A DNA stretch of 64,000 nt from Craterostigma plantagineum (Eukaryota > Streptophyta > Magnoliopsida > Lamiales > Linderniaceae), in assembly GCA_027422505.1 (NCBI GenBank), contig JAPQWV010000670.1, positions 124,001 through 188,000 of the forward strand, read 5' to 3'. A program made the position numbers and the translations under genes. A model generated the notes under the pieces. That model had not been told where the DNA came from and made no database searches. It saw only the letters and a program-made list of their open reading frames with translations. Of this stretch, positions 53,367 to 64,000 are shown piece by piece. Every line of letters begins with the position of its first letter. Position 1 is the first letter of the stretch.

Positions 53367-56300
53367 TTACGGAAGATTCAACATGCCTAATTTTCCGACA
53401 AGGAATTGAAATCGTTTTTCATCCAATGCCTTGGTGAAAATGTCAGCTAGTTGGAACTCCGTGTTCACGAAATACATATCTATGGTGCCTTTTTCTACAT
53501 GATCTTTGATAAAGTGATATCTAATGTCTATGTGTTTTGTGCGTGAGTGATGAAAAGGATTGCAAGTAATAGCGATGGCACTTTGACTATCACTATATAT
53601 GGGTATATTATTTAAATTGTACCCATAGTCGCGAAGCTGAGTCCGCATCCACAGCATCTGGGAGCAACAACGGGCAGCTGCCACGTATTCCGCTTCGGCC
53701 GTCAAGTTGACACACAGTTCTGCTTTTTCGATGACCAGCAGACCAGCTTTTCGCCTAGAAATTGAGCACCACCGGACGTGCTTTTCCTGTCCATTCGGCA
53801 ACCTGCATAATCAGCGTCAGTATAGCCGATAAGATTGAAGTTCGTACCCTTTGGATACCATAGTCCGAGGGTAGAAGTGCCCTTAAGGTAACGCAGAACC
53901 CTTTAGATCGCGAGCATATGGGATTCTTTGGGATCGGCTTGAAAACGGGCACATAAGCAAGTGGCAAACATGATGTCTGGCCGGCTCGAAGTGAGGTAGA
54001 GAAGAGATCCAATGATACTGCGATATAGTGTGACGTCGACCGGCTTTCCAGCGGGATCAACATCCAACTTGCAGCTTGGTGACATAGGATTGCTAAGAGG
54101 CTTGCTCTGATCTTGATGGAATTTCTTCAGAATATCCTTGATGTATTTTGTCTGACTGATGAAAATCCCATCTTCGAGTTGCCTGACTTGTAGTCCTAAG
54201 AAGAACTGCATCTCTCCCATGTGACTCGTCTCGAATTTATTTTTCATAAGATCTCCAAACTTCGTGCAAAGCCGCGGATTTGTTGATCCGAAGATGATAT
54301 CGTCGACGTATACTTGACCATCAGATCTTTGTCTTGCCATTTGATGAAGAGGGTTGTGTCTATCGTTCCTAGTATGAATCCAGACTTCACGAGGAAATCA
54401 CTCAAGACATCGTACCAAGCACGTGGGACTTGTTTTATAGAGAGCTTTGTCCAATCGATAGACGTGATTGGGATTTTCTTGATCAACGAAGCCTTCCGGC
54501 TGAGCGACGTAGACTTTTTCTTTTAACACGCCGTTGAGAAAGGCGGTCTTAACATCCATCTGATAGACTTTGAAGTCTTTGTGAGCCGCATAAGCCAGGA
54601 GAAGGCGGATAGCTTCGATTCGGGAAACAGGAGCATATGTCTCGTTATAGTCGATGCCTTCCTGTTGATTGTAGCCCTTCGCAACTAGCCTTGCTTTGTT
54701 CCGGATCACTTCACCATCTTCATTCTTTTTATTCTTGAATACCATTTGGTTCCGATTATTTTTTTCCCATGTGGACGGGGTACTAAGGTCCACACTTGAA
54801 GACGTCGAATTGATGAATTTCTTCTTGCATCGCAATTATCCAATCCGAGTCTCGTAGTGCGTCTGCTACTTTAGTAGGCTCATTTTGGCTTAAGAAGCAG
54901 CTGAAAAGATTGAGCTGACGACGTGTCCTTACTCCGCTCGAAAGATCGTCAATTATCTGATCAACCAGATGGGAACTAGTCCACTTGTGCTCATGTGGCA
55001 GGGCTGAAGAAGATACGTCAGCCAGTTGTGGTTTCAAATTATCCCCGATTGTTCAATTGTTTGAGGAAGTTCCACTTCTGCACTTGGAACGATCGTCTCT
55101 GATGATTCTTCCTCAGTAACCATTGTAGGTTCTTCGTTATTCTGTGGCAATTCTGAATCGGTTGAGGTAGGGACGTGAGAAGTACTAGGTACATCGGTCT
55201 CGTTAGGTGGAGAATCCACTATAGGTGCAGCAGTGTGTGACCGATATACGGAGTCGAAGACAGAGTCCAGATCGTCTAATGCGAGTCTTAATGCTTCTTC
55301 TGACGTTGATTTCAAAGTTGTTGCCATCTTCTGTTGGTTTTGTGCCAACACACTAGTGAAAACAGGTTCTAAACTGTTGTATTCAGAAGCTATCTGGTTG
55401 GATACGGGTCCTGAACTGAGGTGTGCGGGAGCCATCGGGTTAAGCACGGGTGCTGGACTGACTTGACCAGAAGACATTTCCGCCACTTCGTGGAAAGTGA
55501 CGTTGTAGCTTTCTTTGATTGTTTGGTTGGACTTGATATATACTCGGTACGCTTTCGAGGTTGAAGAATACCCGACGAAAGTCTCTTCGAATGCTTTAGG
55601 GTCGAACTTGGCACGTTGCTCTCGGTCGTTCGCCACAAAGCACTTGCACCCGAAGACTTTAAAGAAAGAGATATTGGGTACTCTATTATTCACAATCTCG
55701 TATGGAGTCTTGTTGAACCTTTTGTGAACCACCGTCCTGTTTTGAGTAAAACAAGCGGTATTAACTGCTTCAGCCCATAGAAAGTGTGGAAGTCCGGATT
55801 GAATCAGCATTGTTTGAGCTGCTTCTACTATGGTTCGATTTTTCCTTTCAACGACCCCATTTTGTTGAGGTGTTTTTGCGGCTGAGAATTGTTGACTTAT
55901 CCCAAGTTTCTGATAAAAGTCACTGAGACGTCTGTTCTTGAACTCAGTGCCATTGTCTGTTCGAATGACTTGGATAGTCTGCTGCAGCAAGTTCTGGGTG
56001 GTGTTCACAAAATTAATGATCAAGTCACCGGTCTCATCTTTGGTTCGGAGGAACTTTGTCCAAGTGTAGCGAGAGTAGTCATCGACCATCACTAGCACGT
56101 ACTTTCTTCCATTTATGCTTTGAGTCTGCATCGGCCCACAGAGATCCATGTGGATTAGTTCCAGTGGTCGAGATGTAGACGCAAGTTGCTTGACGTGATT
56201 GGATGCTCGCTTCATTTTTCCTAATTGGCATGCCGAACACTGATGCTCCCTTTGTAGTAGTATAGTTGGCAGACCATGAACCAACTTTTTCGTAGAAAGA

Positions 56301-56417
56301 CGTTGGAGAGCTTTCATATTCAGATGAGACAGTCGTTGATGCCATAATTTGTTCCTCTGTAAATCAATCTGAGATATGAGGCATACAACTCTCGAGGGCC
56401 GCACGGACGTCAGGTTG
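53367..56417 (-). pseudogene. Copia B pol (integrase, reverse transcriptase, RNase H), truncated by gypsy
   Basis: 55,034-56,404 is one open frame with the zinc-binding region (LWHQRLSHLNMKALQRLSTK, CSACQLGKMKR) and integrase core: MDLCGPMQTQSINGRK, VMVDDYSRYTWTKFLRTKDE, IRTDNGTEFKNRRLSDFYQK, PQQNGVVERKNRT; D, D and E present. A Ser/Pro/Glu-rich linker follows. [42 protein letters not shown] and YVDDIIFGSTNPRLCTKFGD with the catalytic YVDD intact (54,285-54,310). RNase H: EAEYVAAARCCSQMLW, IYSDSQSAIAI, QLADIFTKALDEKRFQFLVG. Frame changes near 54,810, 54,420, 53,910 and 53,760 break it. The gypsy insertion at 56,417 removes the protease end. Confidence 0.93.
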
Positions 56418-58190
56418 TGTGACGACCCGCCTTCTACTACTATTTTCTTACACTAACTTACGTGACTAAAGAAAATATAAAATATATCACATATAAAACA
56501 TAGATAGAATTTTTTCGATTTTACAAAGCACACCACACTCAACTATTTTACAATACCAACATTGTTCAAACTTTATATACAATACAAACTTATTTTACAA
56601 AAACCAATATAATTAAACATAACGCCCGTCACACAGGTCGCATCCATGTACACACCACCCTCAAAAGTCACCGGAAGTTCCAGAAGGATCAGCCTTACTA
56701 TCTAAACATTCATATACCGTGTTTGTTGCATCTACAACACATAAAAACATGGGATGAGCTATAAAGCTCAGTAAGTGGAAATATGCATGTATGCACGTGC
56801 CAAAATAGCAAAGGCCTCCGCGCCAATGCTTTCTAATACTATTCTTACATCATACTCATTCGTTTCTCATTTTTTATCAGGGCCCATAGCTACTTACTAA
56901 CCGCACCATCATATCATGAGCTCAAATCCTTTACGGATAAAAATACGATAGTGGCCCACGCTGGCTAGGATAAAATTAGGGTTTATCTCCAATCTTATCA
57001 TTCACCAGGTCGCCCCTCTATCAAATTACTTTCCTGGCACTATAGTTATACTACGTGCCTTCCCAATACCTAAATAATTTAGGTAATATACTCGACGGTT
57101 TTACCCCCGTCATGGTGCTTTTGTAGTAGTAGCTATATTCTCATCTATCATATAACTCGCTTTCCATTCGAGTAATACAATGCACGCTCCTCTCTCAAAA
57201 TACTCAACTTATTTCGTGCGTGCACATGCAATATGCTCCATGTATAATGCAACAAATACTTACCAAACCATTATATGTAACAAATCACTCAAGTCACATA
57301 TTCTCATCGAAGCACATAGTCACATAAAATACGCACATAAATTAATTTATGTGTTGTAGGTGAAATTCCCACTTACCTGGTATCCTTAGCTTATCGCACG
57401 ATTAAATCGCTAACCTTCGAATCCTAATTATAAAAACATATAAAATTATAATTCATTATTTTAGTTACAATTTCATGAAATTATTTAAATTTGAAAACCC
57501 TAGTTCCAACTTTTATAAATTTCGAAACCCTAAAATTTAAAATTTTAACCTAAACTGAAAAATACTATTGATATAAATCTCAGTATGAATTAAAATATAT
57601 TTCGACATCAAATAGAGCTCGACATCATTATTTATTATTCAAACAAGGTTTCGACATTTACTAAACTATAAAATGGATCTCGACATTACATAATAAATCT
57701 CGACATTGTCTTCAAAATTTATAAAACTCGAAACCATATCAACATCTCATAATTCCATTCGAGATCTTTACTACACAGTATACATAATACCCATGTCGAC
57801 ATCTTATTTCACTTTAGATCTTCACTTCTCAAAAATGTCGACATATTACTCACAATTCCACTTCAACTAACCAATCGACATTTTGTCTCAAAATTCACAC
57901 AACACATCTCGACATTTTCATATAAATATTAACCATAGTCCGATTTCTAAATTCTCCCAATTCACACCAAAAACTTTCAAGATTCTCATAAACACCCTAT
58001 TTAAATTTCGAAACTCACTACCACATCGTAAAGTTCGAATTTTATCCAAAAAGAAACCCTAAATTTCAACTTACAATGTTAGGTATCATGTAGTCACAAA
58101 ATTAAATAAATACTAAATATAAAATCACTTAAACACATAATATGCATGCAAATTTATTGGCCAACTTACTCACGGGACCCGGGTATTACA
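56418..58190 (-). repeat. Gypsy 3' LTR, complete (1,773 bp)
   Basis: On the plus strand it starts TGTGACGACCCGCC and ends GGGACCCGGGTATTACA, so in element orientation it runs TGTAAT ... CGTCACA. Between 57,600 and 57,920 the word tcgacat recurs about ten times. Functional U3/R/U5 borders cannot be set by eye. Confidence 0.95.
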
Positions 58191-58205
58191 TTCTCCCCCC
58201 CTTAA
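58191..58205 (-). other. Polypurine tract of the gypsy element
   Basis: On the minus strand TTTAAGGGGGGGAGAA immediately precedes the LTR start TGTAATACCC. It is the plus-strand primer site of the element and is uninterrupted. Confidence 0.92.
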
Positions 58206-58234
58206 AAAGGATTTCGTCCCCGAAATCAGGTTGG

Positions 58235-59314
58235 TTAAAACAATTCTGGATAGCGACTTCTCATATCATCTTCACGTTCCCATGTAGCTTCTTCAGTTGA
58301 CTGATTCTGCCATAATACTTTTACCAACGGAATCTCTTTATTCCGAAGTCTTTTCACTTCATACATCAAAATCTCCCCCGGCTTCTCTTCATAACTTAAA
58401 TCTGGTTTGAGTTGTTGATATAGAAATTCATTTCTCAAAACATGATTTGGGTCAGCGACATATTTTCGCAATGTCGATACATGAAAAACATCATGAACTT
58501 GTGCCAATGAGGCTGGTAATTCCAGTTGGTAAGCTACTTCACCGACCCTTTTAATTATTCTGAAAGGTCCAATGTATCTTGGGCTCAATTTACCCTTTCG
58601 CCCAAACCGTTTCACACCTTTCATCGGAGATACTTTGATAAATACCCAATCATCTATTTCAAATTCTAACGGTCTGCGTCTTTGGTCTGCATAACTCTTT
58701 TGTCGACTTTGAGCCATTTGCATTCTTTCTCGTATCTTTGCTATTGCCTCAGTCATCTCTTGAACCATGTCAGGTCCTAACATCGCACGTTCACCAACTT
58801 CATCCCAATGTATGGGAGATCGACATTTTCGCCCATATAAAGCTTCATGGGGTGCCATCCCAATAGTTGCATGATAACTGTTGTTGTAAGAGAACTCGAT
58901 CAACGGCAAATATTTGCTCCAGTTTCCTTTGAAATCCAAAACACATGCTCGCAACATATCTTCCAAAGTTTGGATAGTTCGTTCTGACTGCCCATCAGTT
59001 TGAGGATGATAAGCCGTACTGAAAGACAACTTAGTCCCCATTGCTTTCTGCAGACTCTTCCAAAAATTAGACAAGAACCGTGAATCTCGATCAGAAATAA
59101 TTGATAATGGAACCCCGTGGAGTCGAACAATTTCCTGAATATATATCTCTGCGTATCGCTCCAGGGAAAATATCGAACTTATGGGTAGAAAATGAGCAGA
59201 CTTAGTCAATCGATCGACTATAACCCAAATAGCATCATAACCTTTTACAGTCTTTGGTAGACCAACAACGAAATCCATCGTAATATGATCCCACTTCCAC
59301 TCAGGTATTGGCAA
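58235..59314 (-). CDS. Gypsy integrase and chromodomain-like C-terminus (after an in-frame stop)
   Basis: This 359-codon frame is in phase with the upstream gag-pol frame. Integrase core: [20 protein letters not shown] and [16 protein letters not shown] (first Asp), [17 protein letters not shown] (second Asp), [20 protein letters not shown] (Glu). It continues with [20 protein letters not shown], the GPFRI-type GPY/F motif ([20 protein letters not shown]) and [17 protein letters not shown]. The C-terminus ([39 protein letters not shown]) is a chromodomain-like module of the chromovirus type, thought to guide integration to chromatin. It is separated from the polymerase part by one TAG at 59,375. 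The ATG at 59,314 is just the next methionine, not a proven start. Confidence 0.93.
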   Translation of the reverse strand: MPIPEWKWDHITMDFVVGLPKTVKGYDAIWVIVDRLTKSAHFLPISSIFSLERYAEIYIQEIVRLHGVPLSIISDRDSRFLSNFWKSLQKAMGTKLSFSTAYHPQTDGQSERTIQTLEDMLRACVLDFKGNWSKYLPLIEFSYNNSYHATIGMAPHEALYGRKCRSPIHWDEVGERAMLGPDMVQEMTEAIAKIRERMQMAQSRQKSYADQRRRPLEFEIDDWVFIKVSPMKGVKRFGRKGKLSPRYIGPFRIIKRVGEVAYQLELPASLAQVHDVFHVSTLRKYVADPNHVLRNEFLYQQLKPDLSYEEKPGEILMYEVKRLRNKEIPLVKVLWQNQSTEEATWEREDDMRSRYPELF

Positions 59315-59374
59315 AGGCTGTAATGTCCCTGCCGGTCTTTGATGTTCCGCCTTTATTTGTTGGCATGTTAGACA

Positions 59375-62300
59375 CTAACTTACGAATATTGCAATGTCTC
59401 TTTTCATTCCCGGCCACCAATAATTTATTCGAAGATCTCGATACATTTTTGTAGCTCCTGGATGTACTGAATATGCCGTCGCATGTGCTTCTGTCATAAC
59501 TATTCTTCGAATCTCTGCATTATTAGGTACGTATAAACGGTCCTTGTAATATAGACTTCCGTCTTCTTGAATTTTGAAATCAGTTGAAGTTTGCTCCGTC
59601 TGTGCATCTTTGATTTTCAGATATAACTCATCATTTTCTTGCACCCGTTTGATTTGTTCCAGTATTGTAGGTTGCAAAGTTAAAGCTGCTAACTGTGCTT
59701 CAACTTCTCCCAATTGCACTACCTCCACTTCCAACAATTGTAACTCCGCGCTTACTGCTTTTCGACTTAATGCATCAGCCACCACATTTGCTTTACCTGG
59801 GTGGTAACTAATTACACAATCGTAATCTTTAACAAGTTCTAACCACCGTCTTTGCCTCATATTTAATTCCTTCTGAGTGAAGAAATATTTCAGGCTCTTG
59901 TGGTCCGTGAAAATTTCACATCGTTCCCCATATAAGTAATGCCTCCAAATTTTTAGAGCAAAAACCACAGCAGCTAGCTCCAAGTCATGAGTCGGATAAT
60001 TCTTTTCATACTCCTTCAATTGCCGAGAGGCATATGCAATTACTTTCCCATGCTGCATCAATACACAGCCCAAACCATTTCTTGACGCATCGCTATAAAC
60101 TGAAAATCCTCCAGTCCCTGATGGTATTGTAAGAACTGGAGCTGAAGTGAGTCTATTCTTCAACTCTTGAAAACTTTGCTCACACTCCTCGTTCCAATGG
60201 AATGGAACATTCTTTCTTGTTAACTTTGTCAGTGTTGATGCAATCTTTGAGAAGTCCTTAATAAATTTTCTGTAGTATCCAGCTAAGCCAAGAAAACTCC
60301 ATACTTCTGTGACATTGGTTGGTTGAGGCCAATTGTTGATAGCTTCAATTTTACTAGGATCCACAGAAATTCCTTCTCCAGAAACAATGTGGCCCAAAAA
60401 TGCGACTTGATTCAACCAGAACTCACATTTCTTGAACTTGGCATATAATTTATTTTTTCGTAATATTTCAAGAACTATCTTCAGATGTATTTCGTGTTCT
60501 TCTTTTATCTTCGAATAGATAAGAATGTCATCAATGAAAACAATGACAAACTTGTCCAAGAATTGTTTGAACACTCGATTCATTAGATCCATAAACGCCG
60601 CTGGTGCATTAGTTACCCCAAAAGGCATTACTAAAAATTCGTAGTGTCCATATCGGGTACTGAATGCCGTCTTTGGAATATCTTCTTCTCGAACTTTCAA
60701 TTGATGATACCCCGATCGTAAATCTATTTTTGAAAACACCGTTGCGCCTTGTAGTTGATCAAATAAATCATCAATTCTGGGTAATGGATATTTATTCTTG
60801 ATTGTGATCTTGTTCAGCTCCCTGTAGTCAATACATAATCGCATTGACCCATCCTTCTTTCGCACGAACAGAACTGGCGCTCCCCAAGGAGAAAAACTGG
60901 GTTGGATAAATCCCTTCTGTAACAGATCGTCCAACTGTTCTCTTAACTCTTTCAATTCAGTTGGCGCTAACCGATAGGGAGTTCTAGAGATTGGAGCAGA
61001 ACCTGGTATTAGATCAATCGTAAATTCAATTTCTCGATCCGGTGGTAATCCAGGCAGATCTTCAGGAAATACGTCAGAAAAATCTCGTACCACTGTTACA
61101 TTCTCTAATTTCGGAGATGTACGTTCCTCTGATTTCACTGCGAAGACTAAATAAGCTTCACATCCCACCTTGATCAAACGTTGTGCCTTTACCACTGAAA
61201 TTCTAGAAACATTTCTTTCTTTGGTTGTCCCCACAAAAGTAAAAGGCTCATTCCCTTCAATATTAAACGTAACTGTTTTGCGATTACAGTCGATAACAGC
61301 TCCATATTTCGAGAGCCAATCCATTCCAAGAATCACCTCATAGTCGTTCATCGGAATAACTATTAAGTCAACGGACAATTCTTTTCCATTAATTAACACC
61401 GGAGAATTCCGTAAAACCAAATTGGTTCGCATCGCAACTCCGTGTGGAACGGTCACATTATATTCACAATCAGATAGGGTAGGTGTAATCCCAAGTCTCG
61501 TCACATATTTAGTGGATGCAAATGAATGCGTGGCTCCTGAATCTACTAAAATGCATGTCGGAAGTTTGTGAATAAGTATAATACCTGCCACCACGGATGG
61601 ATTAACTTTTGCTTCCTCTGCAGTCAATGTATACACACGTGCTGGCACAGTTGGTGATTTCGCTTGAGCCATAGTTTGATTTCCTGATGTCTTCTCCGAA
61701 CATGATCTTGCGTAATGTCCCGTCTTTCCGCATTTGTAACAGATAGCATTCTGTGAAAAACAAATACCCGAATGATGTCGTCCACACCTTGGGCAAGCTG
61801 GCATTGGGGCTGGGGGTCTCCATTGATTAGGATTTTGTTGCTGAGGTGGTCCATGCCTATTCTGAAAATTTGGCTTTCCACCTTTTGGAAAGAACTGTCG
61901 TTTCTGATTACCCCCACTCCACTTTGCTCCTTGCACAAACTTCCGCTTTGCCTCCTGAGCACGAATAATTCGTGTCTCAGCTTGTTCTGCCACCATCGCT
62001 CGCTCCGCCACTTGAGCATATGTAGTTCCTTGTAGTCCGGCCATATTAACGTCACGATACAACTCCGGCTTTAGACCTTCAAGGAATCGTTCGACTTTCA
62101 GAGCATCAGTACTCACCATATGTGTAGCAAACCTTGACAGTTGTTCAAATTTTCTGATGTATTCCGCCACTGTCATCGCCCCTTGTTTGAGATTGATGAA
62201 CTCATTCATGCGTTGGGCTCGCACAGGTGCGGTGAAGTATTTATTTCGGAATAGTTCCTTGAAACGTTCCCAACTCATATTGATTGGATCCTCGATCGCC

Positions 62301-62692
62301 AAAATAGTGTCCCACCAATGCCCTGCACTTCCTCGCAGTAGAAATGCAGCACACAAAACTTTCTCATTCTCAGGAATTCTGCTATATTGGAACATACTCT
62401 CCAATGTTCTGAGCCAATCCTCAGCAGACGTTGGATCAATAGAATCCTCAAAAGTCGGTGGGTTCAGTTTACGAAATCTTTCACCCACTGCTTCAACCCT
62501 ATCAGCCTGAGAAATTCCGTTATTCCTTGTCCCCTCAGAATTTTGCTGCTGAATCAATTCCCGAATCTGTTGAGACTGCTGACGTACTAATTCAGTAAGC
62601 TGAAGAATAGCCGAATCACGATTGTCAGTCGGGTTTACATTTTCGCCTTCATGATTGTTTCCTCCACTGCCTTCTCCTCTAGTTCTAACCAT
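59375..62692 (-). CDS. Gypsy gag-protease-RT-RNase H
   Basis: The 1,105-codon frame starts [20 protein letters not shown]. Gag: [20 protein letters not shown], ending in zinc knuckle [14 protein letters not shown] (~residue 320) with a second Cys/His cluster [12 protein letters not shown]. Protease: [12 protein letters not shown] (~380). [52 protein letters not shown] (~720; catalytic IDD). RNase [16 protein letters not shown] (~865), [10 protein letters not shown] and [15 protein letters not shown]. Then the H2C2 zinc finger begins ([35 protein letters not shown]) and is cut by the TAG at 59,375. All catalytic motifs are intact. With one in-frame stop and no frameshift, this copy is close to coding-competent but not complete. 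Confidence 0.95.
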   Translation of the reverse strand: MVRTRGEGSGGNNHEGENVNPTDNRDSAILQLTELVRQQSQQIRELIQQQNSEGTRNNGISQADRVEAVGERFRKLNPPTFEDSIDPTSAEDWLRTLESMFQYSRIPENEKVLCAAFLLRGSAGHWWDTILAIEDPINMSWERFKELFRNKYFTAPVRAQRMNEFINLKQGAMTVAEYIRKFEQLSRFATHMVSTDALKVERFLEGLKPELYRDVNMAGLQGTTYAQVAERAMVAEQAETRIIRAQEAKRKFVQGAKWSGGNQKRQFFPKGGKPNFQNRHGPPQQQNPNQWRPPAPMPACPRCGRHHSGICFSQNAICYKCGKTGHYARSCSEKTSGNQTMAQAKSPTVPARVYTLTAEEAKVNPSVVAGIILIHKLPTCILVDSGATHSFASTKYVTRLGITPTLSDCEYNVTVPHGVAMRTNLVLRNSPVLINGKELSVDLIVIPMNDYEVILGMDWLSKYGAVIDCNRKTVTFNIEGNEPFTFVGTTKERNVSRISVVKAQRLIKVGCEAYLVFAVKSEERTSPKLENVTVVRDFSDVFPEDLPGLPPDREIEFTIDLIPGSAPISRTPYRLAPTELKELREQLDDLLQKGFIQPSFSPWGAPVLFVRKKDGSMRLCIDYRELNKITIKNKYPLPRIDDLFDQLQGATVFSKIDLRSGYHQLKVREEDIPKTAFSTRYGHYEFLVMPFGVTNAPAAFMDLMNRVFKQFLDKFVIVFIDDILIYSKIKEEHEIHLKIVLEILRKNKLYAKFKKCEFWLNQVAFLGHIVSGEGISVDPSKIEAINNWPQPTNVTEVWSFLGLAGYYRKFIKDFSKIASTLTKLTRKNVPFHWNEECEQSFQELKNRLTSAPVLTIPSGTGGFSVYSDASRNGLGCVLMQHGKVIAYASRQLKEYEKNYPTHDLELAAVVFALKIWRHYLYGERCEIFTDHKSLKYFFTQKELNMRQRRWLELVKDYDCVISYHPGKANVVADALSRKAVSAELQLLEVEVVQLGEVEAQLAALTLQPTILEQIKRVQENDELYLKIKDAQTEQTSTDFKIQEDGSLYYKDRLYVPNNAEIRRIVMTEAHATAYSVHPGATKMYRDLRINYWWPGMKRDIAIFVS

Positions 62693-62836
62693 GTTGTCTC
62701 TCTTACCCTAACAGTCCCTAAGGCCAATAAATTATGCAATGCAAGAAATTCATAATATCACATAACTTACAATCAAGGCTGTCTTCCGTTCTTTTGAGTG
62801 TGTGTACATGGACAGTCTACAGAAACTGCAACCGAA
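62693..62836 (-). other. Gypsy untranslated leader
   Basis: About 145 bp between the primer site and the gag ATG, with no ORF. Such a short leader is normal for chromoviruses of this type. Confidence 0.75.
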
Positions 62837-62848
62837 GCTCTGATACCA
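62837..62848 (-). other. Primer-binding site of the gypsy element (tRNA-iMet)
   Basis: On the minus strand TGGTATCAGAGC lies three bases inside the 5' LTR. It is complementary to the initiator tRNA 3' end and identical to the copia A primer site. Confidence 0.92.
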
Positions 62849-62851
62849 ACC

Positions 62852-64000
62852 TGTGACGACCCGCCTTCTACTACTATTTTCTTACACTAACTTACGTGAC
62901 TAAAGAAAATATAAAATATATCACATATAAAACATAGATAGAATTTTTTCGATTTTACAAAGCACACCACACTCAACTATTTTACAATACCAACATTGTT
63001 CAAACTTTATATACAATACAAACTTATTTTACAAAAACCAATATAATTAAACATAACGCCCGTCACACAGGTCGCATCCATGTACACACCACCCTCAAAA
63101 GTCACCGGAAGTTCCAGAAGGATCAGCCTTACTATCTAAACATTCATATACCGTGTTTGCTGCATCTACAACACATAAAAACATGGGATGAGCTATAAAG
63201 CTCAGTAAGTGGAAATATGCATGTATGCACGTGCCAAAATAGCAAAGGCCTCCGCGCCAATGCTTTCTAATACTATTCTTACATCATACTCATTCGTTTC
63301 TCATTTTTTATCAGGGCCCATAGCTACTTACTAACCGCACCATCATATCATGAGCTCAAATCCTTTACGGATAAAAATACGATAGTGGCCCACGCTGGCT
63401 AGGATAAAATTAGGGTTTATCTCCAATCTTATCATTCACCAGGTCGCCCCTCTATCAAATTACTTTCCTGGCACTATAGTTATACTACGTGCCTTCCCAA
63501 TACCTAAATAATTTAGGTAATATACTCGACGGTTTTACCCCCGTCATGGTGCTTTTGTAGTAGTAGCTATATTCTCATCTATCATATAACTCGCTTTCCA
63601 TTCGAGTAATACAATGCACGCTCCTCTCTCAAAATACTCAACTTATTTCGTGCGTGCACATGCAATATGCTCCATGTATAATGCAACAAATACTTACCAA
63701 ACCATTATATGTAACAAATCACTCAAGTCACATATTCTCATCGAAGCACATAGTCACATAAAATACGCACATAAATTAATTTATGTGTTGTAGGTGAAAT
63801 TCCCACTTACCTGGTATCCTTAGCTTATCGCACGATTAAATCGCTAACCTTCGAATCCTAATTATAAAAACATATAAAATTATAATTCATTATTTTAGTT
63901 ACAATTTCATGAAATTATTTAAATTTGAAAACCCTAGTTCCAACTTTTATAAATTTCGAAACCCTAAAATTTAAAATTTTAACCTAAACTGAAAAATACT
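62852..64000 (-). repeat. Gypsy 5' LTR (truncated by the window)
   Basis: 1,149 bp of the LTR, collinear with 56,418-57,566, without a single net indel and with one visible substitution. The outer 620 bp or so lie outside the window. Confidence 0.95.

Larger units (their letters stand above)
45990..64000 (-). mobile_element. Ty1/copia element, copy B, with nested gypsy; continues beyond window
   Basis: Same family as copy A: left (3') LTR 45,990-46,339, polypurine tract, extra ORF 46,335-49,585, spacer 49,586-53,366 and pol 53,367-56,417. At 56,417 a gypsy element interrupts it within the GAG-pre-integrase region (…CLISQIDLQRNKLWH lies just downstream of the break). The remaining 5' part, including protease, gag and the 5' LTR, must lie beyond 64,000. 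The left flank aagac (45,985-45,989) is LINE coding sequence and should recur at the other end if the insertion is intact. Confidence 0.85.
56418..64000 (-). mobile_element. Young Ty3/gypsy chromovirus (5' LTR cut by window end)
   Basis: Left (3') LTR 56,418-58,190, polypurine tract, gag-pol 58,235-62,692, primer site 62,837-62,848, right (5') LTR from 62,852. The right LTR is visible for 1,149 bp and would end near 64,624 if equal in length, giving about 8.2 kb in total. Domain order gag, protease, RT, RNase H, integrase and chromodomain-like C-terminus is that of plant chromoviruses; the single long gag-pol frame and iMet primer fit the Tekay/Del group. Over the comparable 1,149 bp the LTRs are collinear and differ at one base (56,726 T, 63,160 C). 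It sits in copia B pol; the expected 5-bp target duplication is ggttg (56,413-56,417). Confidence 0.95.

Overview
The window looks like a gene-poor, repeat-dominated piece of a plant nuclear genome, probably a eudicot. The evidence is plant-type Ty3/gypsy chromovirus, Ty1/copia, L1-type LINE, hAT and CACTA sequences, a Stowaway-like MITE, and a fragment of a pentatricopeptide-repeat (PPR) gene. I found no intact single-copy host gene and no rRNA or tRNA gene. Nearly all recognisable coding sequence belongs to mobile elements, most of it on the minus strand and most of it broken.

Layout. (1) 1-233: Ty3/gypsy gag fragment. (2) 234-11,360: a ~580-bp tandem satellite array with a ~2.9-3.3-kb higher-order duplication, interrupted at 10,079-10,583 by a 5'-truncated LINE flanked by a 20-bp target-site duplication (TSD). 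(3) 11,365-12,351: a broken PPR gene fragment, then a CACTA transposon terminus. (4) 12,704-15,900: a degenerate gypsy-type LTR and a Stowaway-like MITE. (5) 16,270-20,618: a hAT transposase pseudogene split by a small LTR retrotransposon (17,080-19,615) and by a ~460-bp insertion. (6) 20,619-43,105: an old Ty1/copia element (copy A, minus strand). It carries an extra ORF between pol and the 3' LTR, has lost gag, and contains a full L1-type LINE (25,440-32,029) and an ORF1-only LINE-like element (36,905-39,415). A second ORF1-only copy (25,899-27,464) sits inside ORF1 of the first LINE. (7) 43,106-45,989: diverged flank and the 3' part of another LINE. (8) 45,990 to beyond the window: a second copy of the copia family (copy B), inserted into that LINE. 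(9) 56,418 to beyond the window: a very young Ty3/gypsy chromovirus inserted into the pol gene of copia B.

Relative ages follow from the nesting. The gypsy element is youngest: its two LTRs differ at one site in 1,149 comparable bases. The copia A LTRs differ at roughly 25 of 351 positions. The points I find most worth follow-up are: the ORF1-only 'half-LINE' family, one copy with an uninterrupted 674-codon ORF, a 15-bp TSD and a tRNA-like 5' head; the copia family whose extra ORF runs through the polypurine tract and stops inside the LTR; the UAAUG stop/start overlap between the two ORFs of the full LINE; the satellite with its higher-order duplication and a dispersed copy at 41.8 kb; and the patchwork that has replaced gag in copia A.
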